A stretch of 64,000 nucleotides of DNA from assembly GCA_000026125.1 (NCBI GenBank), contig CU207211.1:2356001-2420000 (forward strand), read 5' to 3'. Shown here one piece after another: positions 19,059-28,701 of this stretch. A program made the translations under genes and the position numbers. Position 1 is the first letter of the stretch. Every line of letters begins with the position of its first letter. This DNA is from Herminiimonas arsenicoxydans. Its GTDB lineage: Bacteria; Pseudomonadota; Gammaproteobacteria; Burkholderiales; Burkholderiaceae_D. The notes below the pieces were generated by a model. It saw only the letters and a program-made list of their open reading frames with translations. It was not told where the DNA came from and did no database searches.

Positions 19059-19436
19059 TTACTCCAGCGTACCCAGACAATACGTCGCCATCGCCTGCAA
19101 GACCTGCGCATCTTCCCCTACTGCGCCGGCAATCCTGAACGACACATCCGGATACAGCGTTTTCAATTCGTCGACGAGCAGCGGCAAATCCCGCCGCACA
19201 TGACCGCCCTGCCCGAGGAATACCGGCACTATCGTTATTTCCTCAATCCCGTCGGCGATCAAAGCCGGCAGCAGTTCCGGCAAGCGCGGCGACATCAATT
19301 CGAGAAACGCCAGCGCGACGGTCAATCCGGGCGACTGCATCTTCACCGCAGACTGCAAACGCTGAAAAGGTTCCGCCCAGCGCGGATCGCGCGCACCATG
19401 CGCAAACAATACCAGGGCGCGACGCGTCGTATTCAT
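19059..19436 (-). CDS. CbiX-like sirohydrochlorin chelatase, single domain
   Basis: A 125-residue short CbiX/SirB-type protein. The N-terminal LVLFAHGARDPRWAEPF and the GQGGHVRRDLPLLVDEL segment carry the metal-site histidines. Small CbiX proteins insert Co or Ni/Fe into sirohydrochlorin-type tetrapyrroles. Start ATG 19436 overlaps the lptG stop by one base, so it is the third gene of an lptF-lptG-cbiX string. Its position opposite cobA suggests that it completes siroheme synthesis for CysI; that is inference. Confidence 0.88.
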   Translation of the reverse strand: MNTTRRALVLFAHGARDPRWAEPFQRLQSAVKMQSPGLTVALAFLELMSPRLPELLPALIADGIEEITIVPVFLGQGGHVRRDLPLLVDELKTLYPDVSFRIAGAVGEDAQVLQAMATYCLGTLE

Positions 19437-20584
19437 CAATGCCTCTCGACCCACAACAAGGCACCGATAGCAGCCAGCAGAAACAAGAGGCTGGGCAGAA
19501 TTGCCGTGGCAAACGGCGGCCAGGTATTGAGCAAGCCCAGATGCGAGAAGAGACTGTTAATCAGCTGGAAGCTGACGCCTATCATGATGCCGGTAAAAAT
19601 TTTCAAACTGACGCCGCCGGAACGGAAATGCAGGTAGGCAAACGGCAAGGCAAGCGCCATCATCACGAATACCGCAAACGGGTACACGACCTTTTTCCAT
19701 AAAGCGATTTCATAACGCGCCGTTTCGCGATTGTTTTCCGCCAGGTATTGCGTGTAATTCACCAGATCGTAGGCCGACATTTTTGCCGGATCGGAGAATC
19801 CCACTGAAAGGATTTCCGGCGTGACTTCGGATATCAGCGGCTTGCTGGCAAAATTCCTGGTCGAAATGGCGGTGGTAATATCGGTCGCCACAGCCGCGCC
19901 CATCAATTCCGTTTCGCCGAACTCCGCCTGCGACCCATTCGACAGCAGCCAGACATTGTCGCCCTGGTAATCTGCCCTGGCAGCCGTAATCAAGGCAGTC
20001 AAGTGGAAGTTGCGGTTGAATTCGTAAATTTTCAGGTCGGTCAACTGACCGTCAGGCTGGACCGTTCGCACATTCAAAAAACGTGAACCTATGGCTTCGC
20101 CATCCTTGCCGTTCGAGCGGATCATATCCTTGGTCCACAGGCCGGAACGAAACTCTTGCGACAGCGAGCCGCCCTGATTCAGGGTTCTGATCTTCTCTGC
20201 CATATTCGAGGAAGCCGGCACCACGAATTCACCGACCACAAAAGTGACGATGGCAAACACCAGGCCGATCTTGATCAGCATCAAGCCGGCCATGCCGGTA
20301 GACATGCTGGATGCCCGCATGATCGTAAATTCGGAGCGCGCGGCAAATTGCGACAGCGTCCAGATGGTTCCGATCAAGGCGGCAATCGGCATCAACTCGT
20401 ACAGATAGCCCGGCATAGACAACAGAACAAACAGCAAGGCATGCTGAATCTTGTAGCCGCCGTGTCCCACTGCCTTCAGTTCGGCAATCAGATCGAAGAA
20501 GCCGAACAGCGCCAGGAAGGCAATCAATACAAAGATCACCGAGCGCCCGATTTCAGCCGCGAAATATTTTTGCAGGATTTTCAT
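19436..20584 (-). CDS. lptG: LPS export ABC transporter permease LptG
   Basis: Inner-membrane permease of the LptB2FGC complex that extracts lipopolysaccharide. The protein has 382 residues. Three N-terminal TM segments (VIFVLIAFLALFGFFDLI first), a periplasmic beta-jellyroll (about 130-260) and three C-terminal TM segments. Start MKILQKYFAAEIGRS at 20584 is chosen because it overlaps the lptF stop (ATGA) and begins where LptG homologues do; an upstream start would add 15 unrelated residues. Confidence 0.95.
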   Translation of the reverse strand: MKILQKYFAAEIGRSVIFVLIAFLALFGFFDLIAELKAVGHGGYKIQHALLFVLLSMPGYLYELMPIAALIGTIWTLSQFAARSEFTIMRASSMSTGMAGLMLIKIGLVFAIVTFVVGEFVVPASSNMAEKIRTLNQGGSLSQEFRSGLWTKDMIRSNGKDGEAIGSRFLNVRTVQPDGQLTDLKIYEFNRNFHLTALITAARADYQGDNVWLLSNGSQAEFGETELMGAAVATDITTAISTRNFASKPLISEVTPEILSVGFSDPAKMSAYDLVNYTQYLAENNRETARYEIALWKKVVYPFAVFVMMALALPFAYLHFRSGGVSLKIFTGIMIGVSFQLINSLFSHLGLLNTWPPFATAILPSLLFLLAAIGALLWVERH

Positions 20585-21711
20585 GCCGCCGCCCGCTGCG
20601 CAAAATAAGCGCGCTTGAGCATGGCCCATACCACCAGCGGATGGTAGCGACTATTGACCTTCAAACGCCATGAAAAGAACACCACCACCACCAGCAGCGC
20701 CACCAGATGTACCGGCCACCACGCCATCATGAATGCAGCGCGATTTTGCACCACGATTGCCTGCGCATAGCTCAGCATATTGCTGTAGAAAACAAACAGG
20801 AATAATGCAATCAGCAGGTTGGCCGAGCGCCCGCCGCGCGGATTGACGAACCCCAGCGGGATCGCCAGCAACATCAGCAAGACACCCATCAGCGGCAAGG
20901 ACACACGCCACAGCAGCTCGCCATCATTGAAATTATTGCGATTGCGTAAAAGTTCCTGCGTCGTCAACGCGCGGGCCGAGGTATCGCCCACCAGCGCCTG
21001 GGATTGACTTGCCACCAGAACACCGTAGCGGTCGAATTCCATCAATTGAAAATCCGATTGCGTCGGCACGCCATCGTAGCGGCGCCCCTGATGCATCACC
21101 AAAAACTTGTCGCCGGCCGGATCTATTTCAACCGTGCCTTCCTTCGCCACCACCACGCTGGTTTTACCATTGCGCACACTGCTGACGAAAATATTCCTGA
21201 CCTTGCTCGAATCGCCGGCGACGCCTTCAACGAAGAACACGCGATCGGATGACGACGATTCCTGGAATTTACCCGGCGAGACGCGCGCGATATCCTCGCG
21301 GTTTGCATAGCGCTCCTTGTAGATGGCGCTTTGCTGGTTCGACCACGGCGTGAGAAACAGGCTGAGCAGCGTCGTCATCACCACGATAGGCAGCGCGAAC
21401 ACCAGGACCGGCGGAATCCAGCGCGCCAGACTCAGACCGGATGCAAACCAGACCACCATTTCCGAATCCTGATAGCTGCGCGTAACCACCAGCAGCACCG
21501 ACATGAAGCCGGCCAGGTTCAGGATGATGGGCAAGTAATTCAACGCAGAAAAACCGATCAGTGCCACCACATCGGCAGACGCGACTTTGCCACCGGCAGC
21601 CTGCCCCAGAATACGAATCAGCATCACGGTGATCGTAATAGTAAAAAGGGTAGTGAAGACGGCGCCAGCGGTACTGAGCAAATCGCGTCGGAGCGCGCGC
21701 TGAAAAATCAT
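20581..21711 (-). CDS. lptF: LPS export ABC transporter permease LptF
   Basis: Partner permease of LptG. The protein has 376 residues. It begins MIFQRALRRDLLSTAGAVF, then TM1 TLFTITITVMLIRIL; a periplasmic domain and C-terminal TM segments follow (LMGVLLMLLAIPLGFVNPRG). ATG 21711 is preferred to a TTG at 21738 on homology, though neither has a clear ribosome site and the mRNA leader is very short. It diverges from pepA, the conserved proteobacterial arrangement. Confidence 0.94.
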   Translation of the reverse strand: MIFQRALRRDLLSTAGAVFTTLFTITITVMLIRILGQAAGGKVASADVVALIGFSALNYLPIILNLAGFMSVLLVVTRSYQDSEMVVWFASGLSLARWIPPVLVFALPIVVMTTLLSLFLTPWSNQQSAIYKERYANREDIARVSPGKFQESSSSDRVFFVEGVAGDSSKVRNIFVSSVRNGKTSVVVAKEGTVEIDPAGDKFLVMHQGRRYDGVPTQSDFQLMEFDRYGVLVASQSQALVGDTSARALTTQELLRNRNNFNDGELLWRVSLPLMGVLLMLLAIPLGFVNPRGGRSANLLIALFLFVFYSNMLSYAQAIVVQNRAAFMMAWWPVHLVALLVVVVFFSWRLKVNSRYHPLVVWAMLKRAYFAQRAAA

Positions 21712-21719
21712 TGGAAGGC

Positions 21720-21725
21720 TATAAT
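21720..21725 (+). promoter_or_regulatory. -10 element of pepA
   Basis: Consensus TATAAT 26 nt before the pepA ATG. The ribosome site AAGGAGAG follows at 21738-21745. No good -35 is seen, so an activator or upstream contacts may be involved. Confidence 0.55.
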
Positions 21726-21750
21726 CGTGGATCGACAAGGAGAGTAACGC

Positions 21751-23262
21751 ATGGACTTTAGCATAAAACCATTGGACGCAAAAAGCACTATCGCCAGTAT
21801 CAAGACGGGGTGCATCGCCGTCGCCGTATTCGAGGACAAAAAGCTGTCAGCCGCCGCTCAGGCATTAGACCAAAAGGGCGGCATCAGTGCCGCATTAAAG
21901 TCCGGCGATATTTCCGGCAAAGCCGGTTCTACACTGCTGTTGCGCGGCGTCAGCGGCGTCGCTGCCGAACGTGTGCTGCTGGTCGGCCTGGGCAAGGAAG
22001 ACCCCGTAAGCGAAAAGGATTTTTCATCCGCAGTGCAGGCCGTTGCACGCGCATTTACCTCGCTGGGAGCAACTGAGGCCGTCATCGCCCTGCCGCTGGA
22101 CGCGGTTGCTGCACGCGACGCGGCATGGAGCATACGCTGCACCATACTCAACACGCGCGACGCTTCCTATCGCTTCGACAGTCTGAAAAGCAAAAAAGAA
22201 CCTGCCCCTGCCGGCGTGAAAAAAATCGTCTTTGCAGTCAGCGCTGCGTCAACCGCTATCGCCAAAGATGCCATCGCGCAAGCAGTCGCACAAGCCAACG
22301 GCATAGACCTCACCAAAGATCTGGGCAATCTCCCGGCCAATGTCTGCACGCCGACCTATCTGGCCAATACAGCCAAAAAAATGGCCAAGGAATTCAAGCT
22401 GCAAGTCGAAGTGCTGGATCGCAAGCAATTGCAGGCGCTGAAAATGGGCAGCTTCCTGTCCGTCACCAACGGCAGCGTCGAACCGCCGAAGTTCATCGTG
22501 CTCAAGCATATGGGCGGCAAAGCCAAGGATGCGCCGGTCGTTCTGGTCGGCAAAGGCATCACCTTCGATTCGGGCGGCATCTCGCTCAAACCCGGCGCGG
22601 CCATGGATGAAATGAAATACGACATGGGCGGCGCGGCCTCCGTGCTCGGCACCATGCGCGCGATCGCCGAACTGAAATTGAAGCTCAACGTCATCGTTGT
22701 CATTCCGACCTGTGAAAACATGCCGTCCGGCAGCGCCACCAAACCCGGCGATATCGTGACCTCGATGTCCGGCCAGACCATTGAAGTCTTGAATACCGAT
22801 GCCGAAGGCCGTCTGGTGCTGTGCGATGCGCTGACCTATGTCGAGCGCTTCAAACCGGCTGCCGTGATAGACGTCGCCACACTGACTGGTGCCTGCATCA
22901 CGGCGCTCGGCCATCACAATTCCGGCTTGTTTACCCGCAGCGACGACGCACACGATGCGCTTGCCAACGAACTGCTTGCTGCCGGCAAGGCCTCCGGCGA
23001 CACCGCATGGCGCATGCCTATCGAAGACAGCTATCAGGAACAGTTGAAATCGAATTTTGCCGACATGGCGAATATCGGCGGTCCGGCCGGCGGTGCAGTC
23101 ACTGCAGCCTGCTTCCTCGAACGCTACACGAAGAAATATACATGGGCGCATCTGGATATCGCCGGCACCGCCTGGAAAAGCGGTGCAGCCAAAGGTTCGA
23201 CTGGTCGCCCTGTGCCTTTGCTGACCAGCTTCCTGATCCAGCGCGCGCAGACAGCCAGGTAA
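21751..23262 (+). CDS. pepA: Leucyl aminopeptidase (M17), PepA
   Basis: Hexameric two-metal cytosolic aminopeptidase; homologues also bind DNA in site-specific recombination and carAB control. The protein has 503 residues. The C-terminal catalytic domain shows [20 protein letters not shown], the [16 protein letters not shown] signature with metal ligands and the bicarbonate-site arginine, and [12 protein letters not shown]. Strong RBS and TATAAT upstream. Followed by two tandem terminators. Confidence 0.97.
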   Translation: MDFSIKPLDAKSTIASIKTGCIAVAVFEDKKLSAAAQALDQKGGISAALKSGDISGKAGSTLLLRGVSGVAAERVLLVGLGKEDPVSEKDFSSAVQAVARAFTSLGATEAVIALPLDAVAARDAAWSIRCTILNTRDASYRFDSLKSKKEPAPAGVKKIVFAVSAASTAIAKDAIAQAVAQANGIDLTKDLGNLPANVCTPTYLANTAKKMAKEFKLQVEVLDRKQLQALKMGSFLSVTNGSVEPPKFIVLKHMGGKAKDAPVVLVGKGITFDSGGISLKPGAAMDEMKYDMGGAASVLGTMRAIAELKLKLNVIVVIPTCENMPSGSATKPGDIVTSMSGQTIEVLNTDAEGRLVLCDALTYVERFKPAAVIDVATLTGACITALGHHNSGLFTRSDDAHDALANELLAAGKASGDTAWRMPIEDSYQEQLKSNFADMANIGGPAGGAVTAACFLERYTKKYTWAHLDIAGTAWKSGAAKGSTGRPVPLLTSFLIQRAQTAR

Positions 23263-23272
23263 TCAGATGAAC

Positions 23273-23311
23273 ATGTGCGTGAGCGAAACATCTTCGCCGC
23301 GCACATTTTTT
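23273..23311 (+). terminator. Intrinsic terminator 1 after pepA
   Basis: Outer stem ATGTGCG / CGCACAT, inner stem GCGAA / TTCGC, followed by a T run at 23306-23311. Confidence 0.75.
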
Positions 23312-23328
23312 ATCAGCCGCCGTTTTAT

Positions 23329-23360
23329 ATGAGCGCCTTCGCCGGCCTCATTTTTGTTTT
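23329..23360 (+). terminator. Intrinsic terminator 2 after pepA
   Basis: Stem ATGAG(c)GCC / GGCCTCAT with a 6-nt loop and a TTTTTGTTTT tail. It ends 12 nt before the next ATG, so it may also attenuate the downstream dehydrogenase gene. Confidence 0.7.
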
Positions 23361-23372
23361 AAAGGAACTCCC

Positions 23373-24119
23373 ATGATTGTTTTGATCACAGGTGCAAGCT
23401 CAGGCTTCGGTGCTGAAATGGCACGGAAATTTGCACAACAGGGTCACAAAGTCATTGCCACCGGACGTCGCAAAGACCGTCTGGACGATCTCGCCGCAGA
23501 ACTGGGCGCAGCCGTTTTGACCGTCGCAATGGACGTGACCGACAAGCATTCCATCACCGCTGCTCTGGATTCACTGCCTGCCGAATGGCGAGAGATAGAC
23601 GTCCTGATCAACAATGCAGGTCTCGCGCTCGGCGTCGCGCCTGCACAGACCGCATCGCTGGAACAATGGGAAACCATGATAGAGACCAACTGCAAAGGTC
23701 TGGTCACCGTCACCCGCCTGGTCTTGCCGGATATGCTCAAGCGCAATCGCGGCACCATCATCAACATCGGTTCCAGCGCAGGTGCGTACGCCTATCCCGG
23801 CGCCAATGTGTATGGTGCAACCAAGGCTTTCGTCGCGCAGTTCACACTGAATTTGCGGGCCGATCTGGTCGGCACAGGCGTACGTGCAACCAACCTCGCG
23901 CCAGGCCTGGCTGGCGGCACGGAGTTCTCGAATGTGCGCCTGAGTGACGATGCGGCCGCAGCCAAGGTTTACGAAGGAACTGTACCTCTGAGTCCTGGCG
24001 ATATCGCCGATACTGCCTACTGGATCGCGACTTTGCCACCGCATGTGAATATCAATCACATCGAAATCATGCCGACCTGCCAAGGCTTTGGCCCCTTGCT
24101 CATCAAGCGTAATACCTGA
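23373..24119 (+). CDS. ydfG: SDR oxidoreductase, YdfG-type 3-hydroxy acid dehydrogenase
   Basis: A 248-residue classical short-chain dehydrogenase. The N terminus MIVLITGASSGFGAEMARKF holds the TGxxxGxG nucleotide motif; arginines in ATGRRKDRLDDL indicate NADP preference. NNAGLALGVAPAQ and the catalytic Ser-Tyr-Lys set (NIGSSAGAYAYPGANVYGATK) follow. The LALGVAPA segment and the C-terminal VNINHIEIMPTCQ fit E. coli YdfG (NADP-dependent 3-hydroxypropionate, serine or malonic semialdehyde oxidoreductase). Monocistronic between terminators and the tol operon. Confidence 0.9.
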   Translation: MIVLITGASSGFGAEMARKFAQQGHKVIATGRRKDRLDDLAAELGAAVLTVAMDVTDKHSITAALDSLPAEWREIDVLINNAGLALGVAPAQTASLEQWETMIETNCKGLVTVTRLVLPDMLKRNRGTIINIGSSAGAYAYPGANVYGATKAFVAQFTLNLRADLVGTGVRATNLAPGLAGGTEFSNVRLSDDAAAAKVYEGTVPLSPGDIADTAYWIATLPPHVNINHIEIMPTCQGFGPLLIKRNT

Positions 24120-24259
24120 TTAACCAGGCTTCTCGATCAAGAAACAGAATGGGTATGACAGGGAACAAACTTGTCATGCCCGATCAAACTCATCGATAAT
24201 TGCGCATCCGCAGATAATCATGGCAATGCCGCCTGGCGCTGCCACTACAAGGGCAACCG

Positions 24260-24685
24260 ATGCTGTCAAATTTTACGTGGACTATCCGCGTCTACTATGA
24301 AGATACCGATGCCGGCGGCGTCGTGTTCTATGCGAACTATCTGAAATTTTTTGAGCGGGCGCGTACCGAATGGCTGCGCAGCGCCGGCATCAACCAGAAC
24401 ATCATGACGGAAACCCACGGCGTCATGTTCGTCGTCAAAAGCACCGCCGTCGATTACCACGCCCCGGCGAAACTGGATAATGAACTGAAATTGACCGTCG
24501 TAGTCGAAAAGATGGGTCGCGCTTCTGTACAATTCGTGCAGCAAGCCTGGCGCATCAACGGCGAGCAGCAGGAATTGCTGGCTACCGGGCGCATCAAGGT
24601 CTGCTGCGTCGATACTGTGCGCTTCAGGCCCGGCGAAATTCCGCAGGAAGTATTGCACGCGATTCGACAGTTGGAGGCATCGTGA
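24260..24685 (+). CDS. ybgC: YbgC acyl-CoA thioesterase (Tol-Pal operon)
   Basis: A 141-residue hot-dog thioesterase. The catalytic segment YYEDTDAGGVVFYANYLKFFE contains the active-site Asp of the 4-hydroxybenzoyl-CoA thioesterase fold. YbgC hydrolyses short-chain acyl-CoA and in E. coli contacts phospholipid synthesis proteins. RBS AAGGGC lies upstream of ATG 24260. First gene of the tol-pal cluster, 146 nt before tolQ. Confidence 0.93.
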   Translation: MLSNFTWTIRVYYEDTDAGGVVFYANYLKFFERARTEWLRSAGINQNIMTETHGVMFVVKSTAVDYHAPAKLDNELKLTVVVEKMGRASVQFVQQAWRINGEQQELLATGRIKVCCVDTVRFRPGEIPQEVLHAIRQLEAS

Positions 24686-24831
24686 TTGCCACTGGCAGCC
24701 GAAAGCCAAAGAAATTATTGCCGGCCAGCTGTCCGGGCAGCACATATATATGAAGTACATGCAGAACCAAATCGTACAGCCCTCTGCCAGTTGCGCATAC
24801 AATTGACCAAATTCGACTAAACCACACTTCC

Positions 24832-25524
24832 ATGACCGTCACTCAAGATCTTTCCTTCGTCCATCTCATCGCCAACGCTTCGGTTCTTGTACAACTTGTC
24901 ATGGCACTATTGGTCGGTGTGTCCGTCATGAGCTGGACTTACATCTTCCGCAAGATGTTCGCCATCAAGAACGCTCGCACGCAAACCGAAGAATTTGAGC
25001 GCGCCTTCTGGTCGGGCGGCGATTTGAATGCGCTGTATCAGGACGCCACCTCCAATCGCCGCAAAAGCAGCGGCTCGACCGGTGCGCTGGAGCGCATCTT
25101 CGAAGCCGGCATGAGCGAATTCAACAAATCCCGCGCCTCCCATGATCCGAGTCAGGCCAGCGTACGTCTGGACGGCGCCCGCCGCGCGATGCGCGCAGCC
25201 TATCAGCGTGAAATGGATGGACTGGAGTCGCATCTCGCCTTCCTCGCCTCGGTCGGATCGGTCTCGCCTTACGTCGGCTTGTTCGGCACCGTATGGGGGA
25301 TCATGAATTCCTTCCGCGGCCTCGCGAACGTCCAGCAGGCCACGCTGGCCGCCGTTGCACCGGGTATTGCAGAAGCACTGATCGCCACTGCAATCGGCCT
25401 GTTCGCCGCGATTCCGGCCGTGGTTGCCTACAACCGCTACTCGCACGATATCGACAGACTGGCAATGCGCTTTGAAAGCTTCGTGGAAGAATTCTCGAAT
25501 ATTCTGCAACGCCAGACGCGCTAA
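24832..25524 (+). CDS. tolQ: TolQ proton-channel subunit
   Basis: MotA/ExbB-family inner-membrane protein that with TolR converts proton motive force into TolA movement during outer-membrane constriction. The protein has 230 residues. TM1 lies near 15-38, a cytoplasmic domain from 40-130, then two TM helices: LASVGSVSPYVGLFGTVWGI and LIATAIGLFAAIPAVVAYN. These are the conserved TolQ pore helices. The leader region may contain a promoter (TACAAT at 24798-24803). Confidence 0.96.
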   Translation: MTVTQDLSFVHLIANASVLVQLVMALLVGVSVMSWTYIFRKMFAIKNARTQTEEFERAFWSGGDLNALYQDATSNRRKSSGSTGALERIFEAGMSEFNKSRASHDPSQASVRLDGARRAMRAAYQREMDGLESHLAFLASVGSVSPYVGLFGTVWGIMNSFRGLANVQQATLAAVAPGIAEALIATAIGLFAAIPAVVAYNRYSHDIDRLAMRFESFVEEFSNILQRQTR

Positions 25525-25535
25525 GGACTGCAGCA

Positions 25536-25976
25536 ATGTCATTCACTTCCGGAAGCATGCGCGGCGGACGCAACAGAAAATTCAAATCCGAAATCAACGT
25601 CGTCCCCTACATCGACGTGATGATGGTGCTGCTCGTAATCTTCATGGTGACGGCGCCTATGGTCAATCCGAGCGAGATCGAATTGCCGAACGCCGCCAAA
25701 TCCACGCTGCCACCCACCGAATACATACGCATAGACTTGAAGGCCGATGCCTCGGCAACGGTTTCCGTACAAGGCAAAAAAGGCGGCGCAAAACCGGGCG
25801 AAACCGTGGCCACGCGTGGCGAACTGGGTAAAAAGCTGCAAACGCTGGTTGCCGACAATCCCGACATTGCCGTCATGATTGCCGCAGACAAGAACATTAA
25901 ATACGACGAGGTGATTCAAGCCATCTCGGAAGCCAAAAAACTTGGCATCAGCCGCGTAGGGCTGGCAACCAAGTGA
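25536..25976 (+). CDS. tolR: TolR
   Basis: ExbD-family protein with one N-terminal TM helix; the protonatable Asp lies in VPYIDVMMVLLVIFMVTAP (about residues 25-45). The periplasmic domain (about 60-146) ends KKLGISRVGLATK, typical of TolR. The protein has 146 residues. 11 nt after tolQ, 10 nt before tolA. Confidence 0.96.
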   Translation: MSFTSGSMRGGRNRKFKSEINVVPYIDVMMVLLVIFMVTAPMVNPSEIELPNAAKSTLPPTEYIRIDLKADASATVSVQGKKGGAKPGETVATRGELGKKLQTLVADNPDIAVMIAADKNIKYDEVIQAISEAKKLGISRVGLATK

Positions 25977-25986
25977 ACACCGCTTT

Positions 25987-26862
25987 ATGACTGAACATTC
26001 ACCGTATATCGTCCCGAAAGAACCTGGTCGCTGGCGTGCCATCACGCTGGCGGCAGCAGTGCACGTTGCACTGCTGGTGTTTTTCTGGATCGGCATAGAC
26101 TGGCAAAGCGAAACGCCGGTCGCAGTGAAAGCGGAAATCTGGGATATGCAGGCGAAAGAAGCCGCACCGCTGCCGCCGGAACCGGAACCTGTCCCGCAAC
26201 CCAAGCCTGAACCCAAGCCTGTCGTCAAGGAAACGCCGAAGGCGGAGCCCGTGGCCCCACCGCCGCCCAAGGTCGATATCGCGCTGGAAAAAGAAAAGAA
26301 GCGCAAAGAGCAGGAACGCAAGGACCAGCTGGCCGAAGAAGCAAAAGAGAAAAAGCTGAAACAAAAGGCCGAGCTGGAGAAGCAGGAAAAGCTGAAAGAA
26401 CAGGAAGCCGAGAAGAAAAAGGCCGAACAGCAGAAGAAAGCGGATGCGGACAAAAAACGTCTGCAGGATCAGCGTGATGCAGAATTGAGCGAAAAGCGCC
26501 GTGCAGAGGAACTCAGTCGATTGACAGGAGCCATCGGCAGCGGCGGCACCGGTCAGGCGGCCAAATCGCAAGGCAGCGGCCGTGCAGACGGTGCATATGC
26601 AGATAAAATCCGGGCCAAGATCCGCTCAAACACGATATTTAACGTCCCGCCTGAATTAAGTGGGAATCCTCAGGTCGAATACGATGTCGAACTGCTGCCC
26701 GACGGATCGTTGCGCGGATTACGCCTGCGTAAATCCTCCGGTCTGCCCGGTTTCGATGAAGCCGTTAAACGGGCGATCGAACGCTCGCAACCATTTCCTC
26801 CCGATCAATCCGGCAGCGTCCCCGGCCGCTTGACCGTCGTTCACAAACCGAAAGATCAGTGA
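25987..26862 (+). CDS. tolA: TolA
   Basis: Trans-periplasmic energy transducer that contacts Pal and TolB. The protein has 291 residues. One TM helix (about 16-33), a proline-rich stretch (PEPEPVPQPKPEPKP), a long Lys/Glu/Ala coiled coil (about 95-185) and a TonB-like C-terminal domain (about 200-291) with KIRSNTIFNVPPELSGNP and SGLPGFDEAVKRAIERS. Shorter than E. coli TolA, mainly in the helical domain. Confidence 0.95.
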   Translation: MTEHSPYIVPKEPGRWRAITLAAAVHVALLVFFWIGIDWQSETPVAVKAEIWDMQAKEAAPLPPEPEPVPQPKPEPKPVVKETPKAEPVAPPPPKVDIALEKEKKRKEQERKDQLAEEAKEKKLKQKAELEKQEKLKEQEAEKKKAEQQKKADADKKRLQDQRDAELSEKRRAEELSRLTGAIGSGGTGQAAKSQGSGRADGAYADKIRAKIRSNTIFNVPPELSGNPQVEYDVELLPDGSLRGLRLRKSSGLPGFDEAVKRAIERSQPFPPDQSGSVPGRLTVVHKPKDQ

Positions 26863-26865
26863 CCC

Positions 26866-28137
26866 ATGACAAAGACTTCATTTTTACGCTCATTCGCGAT
26901 CCTTGCCCTGTTCGTTACCAGTCTCGCTCACGCGCAATTGCGGGTGGAAATCGCCGGCGTCGGCGCCAACCAGATTCCGATTGCGATTGCCGCCTTCGGC
27001 GACGAATCGATTGCGCCGCATCAGGTCAGCGCCATCATCAAGGCTGATCTGTTGCGTAGCGGTTACTTTAAGGTCATCGATACCGGGACCGTATTGACGG
27101 AAAACTCACAGGTTAATCTTGCCGACTGGAAATCGCGCGGCGCCGATGCACTGGTGGTCGGCAGCGTATCGCGTCTGCCGGACGGCCGCTTCGATGTGAA
27201 ATACCGCTTGTTCGATACCATCAAGCAGGCGCAATTGTCGTCGCTGGCACTGGCAAACCAGCCACAGTTCATCCGCGTTTCCGCGCACAAGATCGCTGAC
27301 GACATCTATGAAAAACTGACCGGCATACGCGGCGCCTTTGCTACCCGCATCGCCTACGTGACCAAGGCAGGCAAGGAATTCCGTCTGGAGATTGCCGATT
27401 CCGATGGTGAAGGCACGCAAGTCGCCCTGCGCTCCAACGAACCTATTATTTCACCGGCATGGTCGCCGGACGGCACCAAGGTCGCTTATGTCTCCTTTGA
27501 GAATAAAAAACCGGTCGTCTACATTCAGGATCTGGTCAGCAGAAAACGTACGGTGGCAGCCAACTTCAAGGGCAGCAATTCCGCCCCATCCTGGTCGCCT
27601 GATGGCAGCCGACTGGCAGTGGCGCTGTCGCGCGACGGTTTGACCCAGGTTTACGTCGTCAATGCCGATGGCACCAACCCGCGCCGCCTGAGCAACTCCA
27701 ACGGTATCGATACCGAACCGCAGTACTCGGCTGACGGCCAGAGCATCTACTTCACCAGCGATCGCAGCGGCGGACCGCAAATCTATAAAATGGGCTCCAA
27801 CGGCGGCGAAGCGCGCCGCGTGACCTTCGCCGGCAGCTACAATATCAGCCCGCGCATCTCGCCAGACGGTAAATTTTTGGCTTATATTTCGCGTCGCGAA
27901 GGAAAATTTCAATTATTTATACTGGATTTGAACAATGGTCAGGAACAACGCCTGTCCGATACCGTCAAAGACGAATCGCCCAGCTTTTCGCCTAACGGAA
28001 AATATCTGATGTACGCCACCGAATCCGGTCGCCGCGGTACATTGGCGGTGGTTTCGGTGGATGGCCAGGTTAAACAGCGCCTGACCACTCAGTCTGGAGA
28101 CATACGTGAGCCCACATGGGGCCCGTTTATGAAATAA
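26866..28137 (+). CDS. tolB: TolB
   Basis: Periplasmic Tol-Pal component. The protein has 423 residues with a signal peptide (about 1-21, ending SLAHA), an N-terminal alpha/beta domain (about 30-150) and a six-bladed beta-propeller built of SPDG/WSPDG-type repeats (PAWSPDGTKVAYVSFEN, APSWSPDGSRLAVALS and others). Starts 3 nt after the tolA stop. Confidence 0.97.
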   Translation: MTKTSFLRSFAILALFVTSLAHAQLRVEIAGVGANQIPIAIAAFGDESIAPHQVSAIIKADLLRSGYFKVIDTGTVLTENSQVNLADWKSRGADALVVGSVSRLPDGRFDVKYRLFDTIKQAQLSSLALANQPQFIRVSAHKIADDIYEKLTGIRGAFATRIAYVTKAGKEFRLEIADSDGEGTQVALRSNEPIISPAWSPDGTKVAYVSFENKKPVVYIQDLVSRKRTVAANFKGSNSAPSWSPDGSRLAVALSRDGLTQVYVVNADGTNPRRLSNSNGIDTEPQYSADGQSIYFTSDRSGGPQIYKMGSNGGEARRVTFAGSYNISPRISPDGKFLAYISRREGKFQLFILDLNNGQEQRLSDTVKDESPSFSPNGKYLMYATESGRRGTLAVVSVDGQVKQRLTTQSGDIREPTWGPFMK

Positions 28138-28192
28138 TGCATGTCAGTTGCTTTCATTAACATTCGAACGCTTATCAATAAGGGAAATAAAA

Positions 28193-28696
28193 ATGCGCAC
28201 CATTACATCCGCTTTCATTTTGTCGACCGCCATGCTGCTGGCAGCATGCTCGTCCACCAAACTGGACGACAAGGCCCCGATTGAAGACCGCACAGGCTCA
28301 TCAGTAGATCCACGTTCCGTTGGCACCGTCAACGCATCGAGCGATCCACTGAACGACCCACAAGGTGTATTGGCCAAGCGCAGCGTGTACTTCGACTATG
28401 ACAGCTACGTCGTCAAGCCTGAATACCAGCAAGTCGTCGCCAATCACGCCAAATACCTGCAAAGCAACCGTACCCGTAAAATCATCATCCAGGGCAATAC
28501 CGATGAACGCGGCGGCGCAGAATACAACCTGGCTCTCGGTCAAAAACGTGCAGAAGCCGTACGTAAATCCCTGTCCCTGTTAGGCGTGCCTGAGTCGCAA
28601 ATGGAAGCCGTATCGCTGGGCAAGGAAAAACCAAAAGCCCTGGGTAGCGATGAAGCAGCATGGGCAGAAAACCGTCGTGCAGATATCGTTTATTAA
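28193..28696 (+). CDS. pal: Peptidoglycan-associated lipoprotein Pal
   Basis: Outer-membrane lipoprotein that binds peptidoglycan and TolB/TolA. The protein has 167 residues. Lipobox LLAACS (Cys19) and the C-terminal OmpA-like domain with VYFDYDSYVV and the meso-DAP binding NTDERGGAEYNLALGQKRA. ATG 28193 follows AAGGGA and starts the signal peptide; an upstream start at 28148 lacks both. Confidence 0.96.
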   Translation: MRTITSAFILSTAMLLAACSSTKLDDKAPIEDRTGSSVDPRSVGTVNASSDPLNDPQGVLAKRSVYFDYDSYVVKPEYQQVVANHAKYLQSNRTRKIIIQGNTDERGGAEYNLALGQKRAEAVRKSLSLLGVPESQMEAVSLGKEKPKALGSDEAAWAENRRADIVY

Positions 28697-28701
28697 TCTG
28701 A

